The notes: generated by a model from the letters alone, not told the origin. DNA of 45,053 bases from Vicinamibacterales bacterium (GCA_030680175.1 JAUXWO010000054.1:1-45053); one strand, 5' to 3'. Positions 24,381 through 33,679 are shown, numbered from the stretch's first letter. Numbers and translations are program-made.

Positions 24381-24968
24381 TTAGACGTCGCCCGGCCGCA
24401 TCGGTTGCGCCCCGGCCGCGCCCCTGGCGGCGGTGAGGCTCGCATACAACTGCTTCCGGCCCCTGGAGATGCGCGACATGACGGTGCCAATCGGCACCGC
24501 CAGGGCCTCGGCAATCTCCTGATAGGAGAGTTCCTCGACGTCTCGCATCCAGACGGCCTCGCGAAACGCCTCGGGCAAGGCCTCGAGGGCGGCCCGCAGG
24601 TCCTCGTCCATCACGCCGACCAGGAGCGCCTCCTCGGGGGAGGCGGCCATCGGGGGCGCCGTGCCCGCCCCTTCGGCGGCGAGATCCACGGCCTCGCTGT
24701 CGAAGTCCACCCGGCTGCGCGCGCGATCCCGGCGCCGGTTGCGCCACGTGTTGTGGAGGATCGTGAACAGCCAGGCCTTCAGATTGGTGCCGGCCGCGAA
24801 TCGTGCCTCGGCGCGGAACGCCTTCAGGAACGTCTCCTGGACCAGATCCTGCGCCGCATCGGCGTCGCGGGCGAGCCGCAGCGCCGTGCCGTACAGGCTG
24901 TCGAGATGCTCCAGCGCGTCGCCGGCGAATCCGTCGGCCGGCGGTGCGCTTCGTCTTCGCCCAAACAA
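24381..24968 (-). CDS. ECF sigma-70 family sigma factor
   Basis: Region 2 reads LYGTALRLARDADAAQDLVQETFLKAFR and TNLKAWLFTILHNTWRNRRR. Region 4 reads ALPEAFREAVWMRDVEELSYQEIAEALAVPIGTVMSRISRGRK. The only possible start is TTG 24968, because a stop codon lies just upstream in frame; AGGA is 8 bases before it. A TATACT at 25074-25069 would give a leader of about 100 bases. It heads the operon sigma, anti-sigma, TlpA. Confidence 0.93.
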   Translation of the reverse strand: MFGRRRSAPPADGFAGDALEHLDSLYGTALRLARDADAAQDLVQETFLKAFRAEARFAAGTNLKAWLFTILHNTWRNRRRDRARSRVDFDSEAVDLAAEGAGTAPPMAASPEEALLVGVMDEDLRAALEALPEAFREAVWMRDVEELSYQEIAEALAVPIGTVMSRISRGRKQLYASLTAARGAAGAQPMRPGDV

Positions 24969-25138
24969 TATGCGTGTCCTGGGCCTCTAAAGGTTGGTAA
25001 CCCCTTGACCGGCCCGATTATTCCTGCCCGAGCGAAGGCGCCACGGTGACCGCCGTGGGTTCGTCCCAAGTATAGGACAAGGAACCGCGGTCTGGTTCTT
25101 GCTTCGCCATTCGCCACCGGAACCCTGCACCCGTGCGA

Positions 25139-25168
25139 TTGCGACCGTCGTCACAGGGACAGTAAGAT
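25139..25168 (+). promoter_or_regulatory. Candidate sigma-70 promoter TTGCGA-N18-TAAGAT
   Basis: TTGCGA at 25139-25144 and TAAGAT at 25163-25168 are 18 bases apart and precede the large peptidase-barrel gene by about 80 bases. It is a fair match on both hexamers. Confidence 0.4.
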
Positions 25169-25247
25169 GCACACGAGCCTCGGTGCCCTGCACACAGTCA
25201 CGCCTGGTGGGGATCGCGCCCCCCGCCGTCTGCGAGGAGTAACGTCT

Positions 25248-28200
25248 ATGCGCATCCGCCCTCAGGGGGGATTTCTCGCGATCGCGGTCGTGGCCCTGGC
25301 CACGGCCCTGTCCATCCCCGCCGTCGCCGAGGCCCAGACGGGGTTCGTGCCGTACTACGGCAAGAACCAGATCCGCTACGACCGGTTCGACTGGCAGATC
25401 TACACGACCGATCACTTCGAGATCTACTACTACCCGGAGATCGAGCCGCACCTCGAGCGGATGGCGGGCTACGCCGAGAGCGCGTACCAGCACATCAGCT
25501 CCGAGCTGAAGCACGACCTGGCGTCGAAGGTCCCGCTGATCCTCTTCCAGACCAGCAGCGAGTTCTTTCAGCAGAACGTGATCCCGGGCGCCGCGCAGGA
25601 AGGCGTCGGGGCGTTTGCCGAGCCGAGCCGCAACCGCATCCTGATGCCGATGGACGAGCCGCCGGACCTGCTCTACCGGCTGATGGTGCACGAGCTGACG
25701 CACGTGTTCCAGTTCGACATCATCCCGATGTCGCTGCTGCGCTCGAACATGCCGCTCTGGGTCATGGAGGGCATGGCCGACTACCTCACCGGCATCTGGC
25801 GTCCGCTCGACATCATGACCGTGCGCGATGCGGCGGTCGCCGACGTCGTGCCGCAGATGAGCCGGCTACAGGGCTACGGCTCTTCCGGCAACCCGCGCCT
25901 CATCTACAACCTCGGCCACGCCGCGTACGAGTTCATGGAGGCGCGCTGGGGCAAGGAAGGCGTGCGCCAGTACATCTTCGCGCTCCGCAAGAGCGTGATC
26001 GGCGGCGGCGATGATGCCTACCAGGACGCGTTCCAGCTGTCGCCCGAGGAATGGGACCAGCAGTTCGATCGCTACCTGAAGGAGCGCTTCAAGCCGTTCC
26101 GCGACAAGGAGCGGCCGGCCGACTACGGCCGGAACCTGGCGCCCGACGCCGAGCGCTCGCGGTTCGCGCAGGCGCTCTCGATCGAGCCGTCACCCTCCGG
26201 CGACCTGCTCGCGACGATGAGCGTCAACCGGCGCGATCGCGAGATCGACATCATCCTCGTCTCCGCCAAGGACGGCGAGGTCGTCCGCAACCTGACGAGC
26301 GGCTTCTCGCAGAACTCCGGCTACGAGTACATCGTGACGCCCGGCGGCCGGTGGAATTCGGTGCCGTGGATGTCGTGGTCGCCGAGCGGCGACCGCCTCG
26401 CCTACTTCGTGCGCACCGAGAAGGACCGTTCGCTGATCCTGCGTGACGTGGTGACGCGGCGGGTCGAGGTCCGCATTCCGCTGAACCTCGACGCGCCGGA
26501 ATCCCCCGACATCTCGCCGGATGGACGGGAGGTGGCCTTCTCGGCGATGACGAACGGCGTGGCCGACATTCATATCGTCGATCTGGCCACGCAGACGGTC
26601 CGCAACCTGACGCGTGACGCCTTCTCGAACTACGCCCCGACCTGGGCGCCGGACGGCCGGTCCATCGTCTACATGGCGCGCATCAGCGGCAGCGAGAAGC
26701 TGTTCCGCATCGACGTGGCGTCCGGCGAGAAGACGCAGCTGACCTTCGGGACGCACGACGACGCCGCCGCGCAGTTCCTCGACGCCAACACGCTCATCTT
26801 CTCGTCGACGGCCACCAACCCGGAGGTCCCCCTCGACCCTGATGTGGCGCGCAACGGCAACATCTACAACCTCTGGACGCTCAACCTCGAGACGAAGGAG
26901 CTGCGGCAGTTCACCGACGCGGTCACCGGCAATGTGTCGCCGGTGGTCCTGCGCGCCGATGCCGCGCGGCCGCAGATCGCGTTCGTCAGCTACTACAAGG
27001 GCGACTACGGGCTGCACGTGCTCGACCGGCCGGATCCGATCGAGACGGTCGCCTCCGACGACTTCGGCTCCCCCGGCCCGGTGATCGACTTCCAGGCGCC
27101 GCTCACGCACACGCTTGTGGCGGACAACTCGAAGCCGAAGGGCCGCTTCGAGAAGATGTTCCTGGACGGCCGGCCGCCGGTGAACCTCGGCGTGACGAGC
27201 GGCGGCGACGTGTTCGGCGGCACCGCGATTTCGTTCACGGACGTGCTCGGCGACCAGCAGTTCAACCTCTTCGCCGCCTCCGTCTCCCAGTACCGGACGC
27301 TCTCGGTGAGCTACCTGAACCTCGAGCGGCGCTTCCAGTACGCGCTCCAGGGCTTCTCGAACACCCAGTTCTTCTACGGGCAGCTCGAGAATCTCTTCTA
27401 CGACCCGCTGTTCTCCGGCGTCATCGACCGCGACTTCGCGGTGGCCACCCGGACGACGCGCGGCGGCACGGCGTTCGGCATCTACCCGCTCGATCGCTAC
27501 CGCCGGGTCGAGCTCTACGGCGGGCTGGTGCAGTACAACGAGCGGTTCGCGGATCCGGGCCTCGAGCAGTACTCGCTCGACTACCAGCAGCAGCAGTTCG
27601 GCCGGCAGCTGTTCAACAACGGCACCGTCGTGCCGCTCGGCGTGACGTTCATCCAGGAGACGACGATCTTCCGGGAGTTCGGCCCGCTCGCCGGCAACAC
27701 CATGCGCCTGGCGTACGAGTACGCGCCGAAGATCGGCGACAACACGCTGTCACGGCAGACGGCGGACCTCGACGCCCGTTACTACCTGCGACTCGGAGGC
27801 TCGGGCCTGCTCGCGTTCCGTGGCCGCGGCTTCAAGAGCTGGGGCGAGCACCCGGACTACTCGTTCTTCGGCGGCAACTCCGAGATGCGCGGCTACGACT
27901 ACCTGTCGTTCGTGGGGCAGGATGCCGGCTTCGCCAACGTCGAATTGCGCTTCCCGCTCATCGAGGCGATGCTGACGCCGCTCGGCGTGCTGGGCGGGGT
28001 GCGCGGCGGGCTCTTCTTCAACGTGGGCGGGGCCTCCTGGGAGAACCAGTCCTTCACGGCCTACGCGCGCGACACCACGGTCGAGGCGCCGGTCCTCGGA
28101 TTCCTGCCTGGCGCCACGCAGTTCGATCCGTCGGTGCCGGTGTTCGGCGAACCGCGTGTCATCAGCGGTTTCCGGCTCGTGGATGCGCGCGCGTCCTACG

Positions 28201-28364
28201 GCATCAGCCTGCAGACGTTCGCGCTCGGCTTCCCCATCCACTTCGACTGGTCCTGGCGCACGCTGTTCAATCGCGCCTGGGAGGACGTCGTCTTCGCCCG
28301 CGAGGGTGGCAGCGAAACGTTCCGCAAGCCGCGCTTCAGCATCTGGATCGGCTACGACTTCTGA
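25248..28364 (+). CDS. Peptidase MA-like / beta-propeller / Omp85-type barrel fusion protein
   Basis: This 1038-residue outer-membrane protein joins three parts. After a signal peptide (Ala-Glu-Ala-Gln) comes a gluzincin peptidase domain with HELTH at 148-152 and Glu174 in WVMEGMADYLTG. Then follow TolB/PD40-type propeller blades at about 300-620 (recurring SPSGDRLAY, SPDGREVAF, APDGRSIVY). The last 390 residues form an Omp85/BamA-type barrel with FFGGNSEMRGYDYLSFVGQ and the terminal aromatic Phe recognised by the Bam machinery. ATG 25248 has GAGGAG 9 bases upstream. All zinc ligands are present, so an active surface or periplasmic protease is plausible. Relatives occur in Acidobacteriota and Gemmatimonadota; the substrate is unknown. 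Confidence 0.88.
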   Translation: MRIRPQGGFLAIAVVALATALSIPAVAEAQTGFVPYYGKNQIRYDRFDWQIYTTDHFEIYYYPEIEPHLERMAGYAESAYQHISSELKHDLASKVPLILFQTSSEFFQQNVIPGAAQEGVGAFAEPSRNRILMPMDEPPDLLYRLMVHELTHVFQFDIIPMSLLRSNMPLWVMEGMADYLTGIWRPLDIMTVRDAAVADVVPQMSRLQGYGSSGNPRLIYNLGHAAYEFMEARWGKEGVRQYIFALRKSVIGGGDDAYQDAFQLSPEEWDQQFDRYLKERFKPFRDKERPADYGRNLAPDAERSRFAQALSIEPSPSGDLLATMSVNRRDREIDIILVSAKDGEVVRNLTSGFSQNSGYEYIVTPGGRWNSVPWMSWSPSGDRLAYFVRTEKDRSLILRDVVTRRVEVRIPLNLDAPESPDISPDGREVAFSAMTNGVADIHIVDLATQTVRNLTRDAFSNYAPTWAPDGRSIVYMARISGSEKLFRIDVASGEKTQLTFGTHDDAAAQFLDANTLIFSSTATNPEVPLDPDVARNGNIYNLWTLNLETKELRQFTDAVTGNVSPVVLRADAARPQIAFVSYYKGDYGLHVLDRPDPIETVASDDFGSPGPVIDFQAPLTHTLVADNSKPKGRFEKMFLDGRPPVNLGVTSGGDVFGGTAISFTDVLGDQQFNLFAASVSQYRTLSVSYLNLERRFQYALQGFSNTQFFYGQLENLFYDPLFSGVIDRDFAVATRTTRGGTAFGIYPLDRYRRVELYGGLVQYNERFADPGLEQYSLDYQQQQFGRQLFNNGTVVPLGVTFIQETTIFREFGPLAGNTMRLAYEYAPKIGDNTLSRQTADLDARYYLRLGGSGLLAFRGRGFKSWGEHPDYSFFGGNSEMRGYDYLSFVGQDAGFANVELRFPLIEAMLTPLGVLGGVRGGLFFNVGGASWENQSFTAYARDTTVEAPVLGFLPGATQFDPSVPVFGEPRVISGFRLVDARASYGISLQTFALGFPIHFDWSWRTLFNRAWEDVVFAREGGSETFRKPRFSIWIGYDF

Positions 28365-28517
28365 TCACGTCCGCCTTCGTTCGCGATGAGGCGCGGGCGA
28401 ACTACGGCGAGACCTCGCTGTAGCTCGAGGAGAGCACCAGTCGAGCGCAGGCGGGAAGGTCACGAAGGGCGCGAAGAGGTCCGGGGCGTCGTGACGCACA
28501 TGGCTGGGGGCATGGAC

Positions 28518-28523
28518 TACACT
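28518..28523 (+). promoter_or_regulatory. -10-like TACACT for the thioesterase gene
   Basis: TACACT ends 9 bases before ATG 28533. The 28365-28532 gap otherwise holds a GAAGGTCACGAAGG remnant of the CACGAAGG family but no second arm. Confidence 0.35.
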
Positions 28524-28532
28524 CGGTAGCCT

Positions 28533-29021
28533 ATGCCCCTCATCCCCAAACGCTGGCAGGACTCGGCCACCGAGACCGTCCAGGTCGTTCTCCCGAACGA
28601 CTCCAACCCGCTCGGCTTCATCCTCGGCGGGACGGTGATGCACCTGATCGACATCACCGGCGCCATCGCGTGCCACCGCCACACCAACACGCTCGCGCTG
28701 ACGGCCGCCGTCGACGGCCTCGAGTTCGTGCACCCGATCAAGGTCGGGGACATGATCATCCTGAAGTCGCGCGTGACCGGAACGTTCCGCACGTCGCTCG
28801 AGGTGGAGGTGGAGGTGTTCTCGGAGGAGATCCTGACCGGGGCGCGCCGCCTGACCAGCCGTGCCTACCTGACCTTCGTCTCGATCGACGCCGAGGGACG
28901 GCCGCAGCCGGTGGCGCCGCTCCTGATCGAGACGCCCGAGGACGAAGCCCTGTCACGTGACGCCAACGCCCGCCGGGTCGAGCGGCTCGCCAGACGCCAC
29001 AAAGGGGCCGCCAGCGCCTAG
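28533..29021 (+). CDS. Acyl-CoA thioesterase (hotdog, YciA/ACOT type)
   Basis: A single hotdog domain of about 130 residues with LGFILGGTVMHLIDITGAIACHRH on the central helix and the strand RLTSRAYLTFVSIDAEG matches the BFIT/YciA acyl-CoA thioesterases, which hydrolyse acyl-CoA to free acid and CoA in the cytoplasm. The last 30 residues are charged and helical. The stop codon lies in the loop of a strong hairpin shared with the convergent protease gene. Confidence 0.9.
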   Translation: MPLIPKRWQDSATETVQVVLPNDSNPLGFILGGTVMHLIDITGAIACHRHTNTLALTAAVDGLEFVHPIKVGDMIILKSRVTGTFRTSLEVEVEVFSEEILTGARRLTSRAYLTFVSIDAEGRPQPVAPLLIETPEDEALSRDANARRVERLARRHKGAASA

Positions 29022-29037
29022 GCGCGAGCGGCCCCTT
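29002..29037. terminator. Bidirectional hairpin at the thioesterase end
   Basis: AAGGGGCCGC (29002-29011) pairs with GCGGCCCCTT (29028-29037), with an inner GCGCC / GGCGC stem at 29014-29025. The thioesterase stop lies inside. There is no long T-run, but an A/T pair at each stem end gives both strands a weak tail. Confidence 0.6.
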
Positions 29038-29048
29038 CGGGGAATCCG

Positions 29049-29071
29049 CACCAGCCCGCAGCGGGCCGGTG
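29049..29071. terminator. Hairpin adjoining the aspartic protease stop
   Basis: CACC-GCCCGC (29049-29059) pairs with GCGGGC-GGTG (29061-29071), interrupted by one A/C mismatch. It ends at the base before the protease stop codon on the minus strand, the usual place for a terminator. Confidence 0.5.
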
Positions 29072-30583
29072 TCAGTCCGCCTTCGTCATCCGCACCTCGC
29101 TGCGCTCGAGGTCGAGCGACACGCGATACGGGCTCAGGAACCGGTGGCCGACGATGCCGCTGACCTGGAAGCCGAGCAGGACGCTCGGGGCGCGCAGGTT
29201 GAGCACGACGACCGAGAAGTTGTCGTAGGCGATGTCGCTGAAGCGCAGGTTGAGTCCCTGCAGCAGGAACGCGTCGCGATCCCACCCGGAGGTCCCGTAC
29301 ACCCGCAGGCCGATCTTCCGGCCGCCAACCGGCTGCGCCTCGAGCGCATCGGCCATGGTCTGGCTGATCGAGATGACCTCGCCGCCCGTATCGACCACGA
29401 AGTACCCGGGGCGGTCGTTGACCTTGCCGCGCACCATCGCCAGGCGATGGAGCCGCATGGGCAGCGTGATGCCGGCCGCCTCCTCGGGCAGGGACTCGCC
29501 GATGATGAGCTGCCGGCTGGCGTAGTCGATCGTCATCGACAGGCCCAGCGCCAGCGGCGAAAACGCCTCGATCTCGGCGCGCGGGAGCCCGGTGAGCCCC
29601 GGGTTCTTGATCATCGCCGGGACGTTCGAGACCTTCAGCGTGCCCACCTCGAACGTGTCCATGCGCGTGAGCATCAGGCCGCGGAGGCCCACCTCGCCGA
29701 CGCCGGCGCTCAGGGTATAGGTGATGGGCCGCGCCCGCGCCTGCTCGGCGGTCTCGCGCGAGATGGTCGTGAGCTCCGAGCCGGTGTCGAGCACGAAGTC
29801 ACGCGCGCGCCCGCCGTTGACCTTCCCCTGGACGACCACCTTGTCGCCATCGAGCCGGAAGGCGATGGTGTGCAGCTTGCCGCGTGAGGCCTCGTCGAGG
29901 GCCAGCGGCTCACGGCCGCGGAAGGCATCGAGGAACCGGATCTGCGCGCGCGACCACAAGGCCTTGTCCGACCGGTCGCGGTTCGGCAGCAGGTTCATGA
30001 AGTTCGTGTAGGCGCCCGCGGCCTCGTCGAAGCGGTGCATCTTCTCGTAGATGGCGCCGACGGTGTGGTGAATCTCGCCATCACGCGGGGCGAGCTTGAG
30101 GGCCGCCTGCGCCTCGTTCAGCGCATCGGCGAGACGCCGCTGCGACGCCAGGGACCGGGCGAGGCCGTGACGCCCGCGCGACAGCTCCGGCTCGATCGCC
30201 AGCGCCTCGCGGAAGGCCGCCTCGGCTTCGTCGAAGAGCCCCGCCGACCAAAGGGCGTCGGCGTGCAGGGCGATGGCTTCGGGATTGCGCGGGGCCGCGT
30301 CGCGCATGACCGTGGCTTCGCGGTGCGCCTCGTCGAACTCGGCGACGCGCAGGGCCGAGCGGACCAGCCCCATTCGCGCCCGCAGCGACACGCGCGTATC
30401 GCCGGACGCGGCCGCCTTGCGGTAGGCCTCGAGCGCTTCCTGGTAGCGGGTATCGTCGTAGAGCAGGCTGGCGAGCTGGAACTGCAGCTCGGCGTCACGG
30501 TCGGGGGAACGGCTTTCAAGGACCAGACCGAGGCCCGCCGCGGCCGCCAGGGTCACCAACGCAACGCGCAGTCCGATCTTCAT
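29072..30583 (-). CDS. TPR protein with two retropepsin-like aspartic protease domains
   Basis: A signal or anchor segment (residues 7-22) is followed by about four TPR repeats at 35-200. Two retropepsin-like halves follow, each with its own catalytic triad: FVLDTGSELTTIS (Asp266) and FVVDTGGEVISIS (Asp398). Hydrophobic flap-side strands follow each, with VSGIVGHRFL near the C-terminus matching the second conserved motif of the family. Two D-T-G motifs in one chain are like the two-lobed pepsin layout, so the chain could be active as a monomer. Location is probably the periplasm; the target is unknown. Confidence 0.85.
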   Translation of the reverse strand: MKIGLRVALVTLAAAAGLGLVLESRSPDRDAELQFQLASLLYDDTRYQEALEAYRKAAASGDTRVSLRARMGLVRSALRVAEFDEAHREATVMRDAAPRNPEAIALHADALWSAGLFDEAEAAFREALAIEPELSRGRHGLARSLASQRRLADALNEAQAALKLAPRDGEIHHTVGAIYEKMHRFDEAAGAYTNFMNLLPNRDRSDKALWSRAQIRFLDAFRGREPLALDEASRGKLHTIAFRLDGDKVVVQGKVNGGRARDFVLDTGSELTTISRETAEQARARPITYTLSAGVGEVGLRGLMLTRMDTFEVGTLKVSNVPAMIKNPGLTGLPRAEIEAFSPLALGLSMTIDYASRQLIIGESLPEEAAGITLPMRLHRLAMVRGKVNDRPGYFVVDTGGEVISISQTMADALEAQPVGGRKIGLRVYGTSGWDRDAFLLQGLNLRFSDIAYDNFSVVVLNLRAPSVLLGFQVSGIVGHRFLSPYRVSLDLERSEVRMTKAD

Positions 30584-30723
30584 GAGCTACCCCGCACACC
30601 TGGCGGCGCCGGCCAGGCGGACACTATGCCCGACCCCTGATCTAGCGCCCGACCGGCGGCGTTTGTCAACCAGGAACGGTCCTGTTCCGGGAGTCGTCCC
30701 GCCGCCAGCCCAGCCGCTCCGCC

Positions 30724-30984
<261 letters not shown>

Positions 30985-31044
30985 GAGCGGTCAGATCCTC
31001 CGATGTGATAACGACGATGCCGACAATGAACGTGCGTTCTTCCG

Positions 31045-31794
31045 CTACGCGGTGTCCTCGAGCACGGACGAGGGGAGATAGCCGAGGCGCATCGAGATGC
31101 GGCGCGCCAGGTCCCAGGCGCCGCGATGGTGCTCGGTGTAAAGCGGCCGGTCGTCGCCCCCGTGGGCGAAGAGCCCGACACGCGCCACTTCCTGCCCCGT
31201 GTAGTCGCGCACGGGCGCGCAGGTGCACAGGAGCCGCTGCGTCCCGGCGGGCGTCGCGGCGGCCCCGAGCCTCCAGACCAGCGATTCGGCGCGCGCCACC
31301 TCATCAGGCTCGCTCAGCTTCAGGCAGCTGAGCCGGCGCGCCTGACGGGGCGTGAAGTAGATCGAGCAATGGCTCGGCATGTCCTTGCCGTAGACGGTCC
31401 GCATGGCCACTTCGTCCGGCCCCGTCGACCAGATGTAGGACACCTCGCCCATCGCGGGAATCGCGATAAACCCGCGATCGCCGCTCCTGAGCACGTACTC
31501 ACGCATCAGGGGATAGGCGTGCAGCCGCAGCTCGGAGCGTCCGAGCGCACGGAAGCTCAGGTCCAGCATCTTGAGCGTCAGCCCGTACCGCTGGGTGTCT
31601 TCGTCCTGCCGCACGTAGCCGCGCCGCTTCAGGACGCCGAGCAGCCGGTGCACCGTCGAGGCCGGCTGCTTCAGCGCCCGCGCCAGATCCGACAGGCTCA
31701 TCCCGCGCGGCGACGCGCTCACCACCTCGCACACCTCGAGCGCCTTGTCGATCGAGGTGGTCTGCGAACGGACGGGAGCGGCTTCTCGTTCCAC
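31045..31794 (-). CDS. IclR family transcriptional regulator
   Basis: The winged HTH (KALEVCEVVSASPRGMSLSDLARALKQPASTVHRLLGVLKRRGYV) is followed by the IclR effector domain. IclR proteins control aromatic and acetate catabolism, fitting the position directly downstream of a 3-hydroxyacyl-CoA dehydrogenase gene. I chose GTG 31794: a TTG at 31851 extends the frame but is itself part of a TTGACA-N18-TACAGT promoter, so it would lie upstream of the transcript. GTG 31794 has no clear ribosome-binding site. Confidence 0.88.
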   Translation of the reverse strand: MEREAAPVRSQTTSIDKALEVCEVVSASPRGMSLSDLARALKQPASTVHRLLGVLKRRGYVRQDEDTQRYGLTLKMLDLSFRALGRSELRLHAYPLMREYVLRSGDRGFIAIPAMGEVSYIWSTGPDEVAMRTVYGKDMPSHCSIYFTPRQARRLSCLKLSEPDEVARAESLVWRLGAAATPAGTQRLLCTCAPVRDYTGQEVARVGLFAHGGDDRPLYTEHHRGAWDLARRISMRLGYLPSSVLEDTA

Positions 31795-31821
31795 TATTCG
31801 GAATTGCTTTTCAACATACTG

Positions 31822-31851
31822 ACTGTATCGGTCAAGCTCGACCGCTGTCAA
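31822..31851 (-). promoter_or_regulatory. Promoter TTGACA-N18-TACAGT for the IclR gene
   Basis: Reading leftward, a perfect -35 TTGACA (31851-31846) and TACAGT (31827-31822) are 18 bases apart. It starts 22 bases past the end of the upstream dehydrogenase gene (31873), so the regulator and ferredoxin can be expressed separately from the box genes. Confidence 0.6.
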
Positions 31852-31872
31852 ACGGGACGGGCCTCTTTGGCC

Positions 31873-32718
31873 TTAGTACTCGTAGACCCCCCTGCCGACC
31901 TTGCGCCCGAGGCGCCCCGCCTTCACGTGCTGTTCGAGCAGCGGGCAGGGACGGAACTTCTCGCCAAGCGTGCGGTGGAGGTACTGCAGGATGCTGAGCC
32001 GCGTGTCGAGCCCGACGAGGTCGACGAGCTCGAAGGGCCCCATCGGGTGGTTCAGGCCGAGCTTGAGCGCCTTGTCGATATCGCGCGCCGAGGCCACACC
32101 CTCCTGGAGCATGTAGAAGGCCTCGTTGCCGATCATCGCGTTGATGCGGCTCGTGATGAAGCCGGGGGACTCGCGGATGAGGACCGTCTCCTTCCCCATC
32201 TGCCGCGCCACGTCCTCCATCACGGCGAGGGTCTCGGGCGTCGTCTCGAGCGCGCGCACGACCTCCACGAGCTTCATCTTGTGCACGGGATTGAAGAAGT
32301 GCATCCCGCCGGCGCGGCCGGGCGCCGCGAGGACGGCCGCCATCTCCGTGATGCTCAGGGCCGAGGTGTTCGACGCGATGACGGCGTGCGCGGGCGCGTG
32401 GGTTTCGACCTCGGTGAGCAGCGCCAGCTTCAGGTCCATCTTCTCGGGCGCCGCCTCGATCACGAGGTCGGCGTCCGCGACGGCGGCCTTCACCTCGGTC
32501 GTCGTCACGAGCCGCGCCAGGATCGCGTCGGCCTCGGCCGCGCTCACCTTCCCGAGTTCCACGCCCTTCCGGACGATGCCGTCCACGACCCCGCGGGCCT
32601 TGGCGAGCTGTGCCTCGGACACGTCGTACAGCCGGGTCGCGAACCCCGCCGCCATCGCGGCGTGCGCGATCCCATGCCCCATCGTCCCCGCCCCGAGCAC
32701 CGCGACCACCTTGACCAT
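31873..32718 (-). CDS. 3-hydroxyacyl-CoA dehydrogenase (3-hydroxybutyryl/3-hydroxyadipyl type)
   Basis: A Rossmann-fold N-domain (VVAVLGAGTMGHGIAHAAM) and the C-terminal domain with the catalytic His in GMHFFNPVHKMKLVEVV and GPFELVDLVGLDT give a standard 281-residue PaaH/Hbd enzyme. It oxidises (S)-3-hydroxyacyl-CoA with NAD. In the box context the likely substrate is 3-hydroxyadipyl-CoA from ring cleavage. GAGGAG lies 7 bases before ATG 32718; a longer frame upstream only reads through a CACGAAGG repeat. Confidence 0.93.
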   Translation of the reverse strand: MVKVVAVLGAGTMGHGIAHAAMAAGFATRLYDVSEAQLAKARGVVDGIVRKGVELGKVSAAEADAILARLVTTTEVKAAVADADLVIEAAPEKMDLKLALLTEVETHAPAHAVIASNTSALSITEMAAVLAAPGRAGGMHFFNPVHKMKLVEVVRALETTPETLAVMEDVARQMGKETVLIRESPGFITSRINAMIGNEAFYMLQEGVASARDIDKALKLGLNHPMGPFELVDLVGLDTRLSILQYLHRTLGEKFRPCPLLEQHVKAGRLGRKVGRGVYEY

Positions 32719-32736
32719 CACAACACTCCTCTGATC

Positions 32737-32873
32737 ACGTACAAACACGAAGGACACGAAGGACACGAAGAAGAACGCGACAGGCTCAAGTCAGGGATCC
32801 CGTGAACCACCGGACTCCCTGCCTGTTGATTTCGAGCGTCTTCGTGACCTTCGTGTCCTTCGTGTTTTGTATG
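32737..32873. repeat. CACGAAGG inverted-arm element, copy 3, inside the box gene series
   Basis: Left arm ACGTACAAAC plus CACGAAGGA words (from 32737), right arm the inverse, ending TTGTATGTC. The inner part holds CAGGGA / TCCCTG in inverted order. The element occupies almost all of the gap between the enoyl-CoA hydratase and dehydrogenase genes. Confidence 0.88.
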
Positions 32874-32875
32874 TC

Positions 32876-33679
32876 TTATCTGCCGGTGAAGTTCGGTGTG
32901 CGCTTCTCGAGGTTGGCGGCGATGCCCTCTTGGGCATCGTCGCTCTCGAAGAGCCGCTGCTGCAGTTCGCGCTCGAGCGCCAGGCCGTCCTGGAACGACA
33001 TCTCGAGGCCCGACTGCACGGCGCGCTTGATGTGGCCCACGGCCTTGCTCGCCTTGCGCGGCGGCGTGAACTGCTTCGCGTAGTCGAGCACGGCGTCCAG
33101 GAACGGGCGGCCGGCCAGTTCGGCCTCGCCCCAGACGTGGGTGACGAGCCCGGCGTCCTTCGCCTCGTCGAACGTCAGCAGCGTGCCGGACACCAGCATC
33201 TCGATGGCGCGGGCTTTCCCGAGCAGCCGCGCGAGGCGCTGGGTGCCACCCGTGCCGGGCAGCACGCCGAGCGCGACCTCGGGCAGGCCGATCTTGCCGC
33301 CCCCCTGCCGCGCGATGCGCAGGTCGGCGGCCATCGCCACCTCGAGTCCGCCGCCGACGCAGTGCCCGTTGAGGGCCGCGATCACGAGCTTGGGCGTCTG
33401 CTCCAGCCGGCTCATGGTCTCGTTCGCGTGCAGGCAGAAGTAGTACTTGAAGGACGGATCGGCGTCCTTGAGCATGCCGATGTTGGCGCCCGCGCAGAAG
33501 AACTTCTCGCCGGCGCCAACCAGGACGATGACGTGGACGGCGGGGTCCATGCGGGCCGCCAGCACCGCATCGTCCACCTCCCGGAGCATCTCGTAGGAGT
33601 AGGTGTTGGCCGGCGGCTCGCAGAGGGTGAGGACCGCGATGCCGTCGGCCACGGCGTAGGTGATGCGCGTGTAGTCCAT
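32876..33679 (-). CDS. Enoyl-CoA hydratase/isomerase
   Basis: A crotonase-fold protein of 267 residues with the oxyanion-hole [11 protein letters not shown] and [21 protein letters not shown] followed by the catalytic-Glu region [18 protein letters not shown]. It hydrates an enoyl-CoA double bond. By context it would act on 2,3-dehydroadipyl-CoA, after BoxB/BoxC ring opening and aldehyde oxidation. The start lies 4 bases after the boxB stop, so it is in the boxCB operon. Confidence 0.93.
   Translation of the reverse strand: MDYTRITYAVADGIAVLTLCEPPANTYSYEMLREVDDAVLAARMDPAVHVIVLVGAGEKFFCAGANIGMLKDADPSFKYYFCLHANETMSRLEQTPKLVIAALNGHCVGGGLEVAMAADLRIARQGGGKIGLPEVALGVLPGTGGTQRLARLLGKARAIEMLVSGTLLTFDEAKDAGLVTHVWGEAELAGRPFLDAVLDYAKQFTPPRKASKAVGHIKRAVQSGLEMSFQDGLALERELQQRLFESDDAQEGIAANLEKRTPNFTGR

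Noticed and set aside
25081-25150. ECF-type promoter (GGAACC) before the peptidase-barrel gene
   Set aside because: GGAACC occurs twice, but no matching -10 is found at 16-17 bases.
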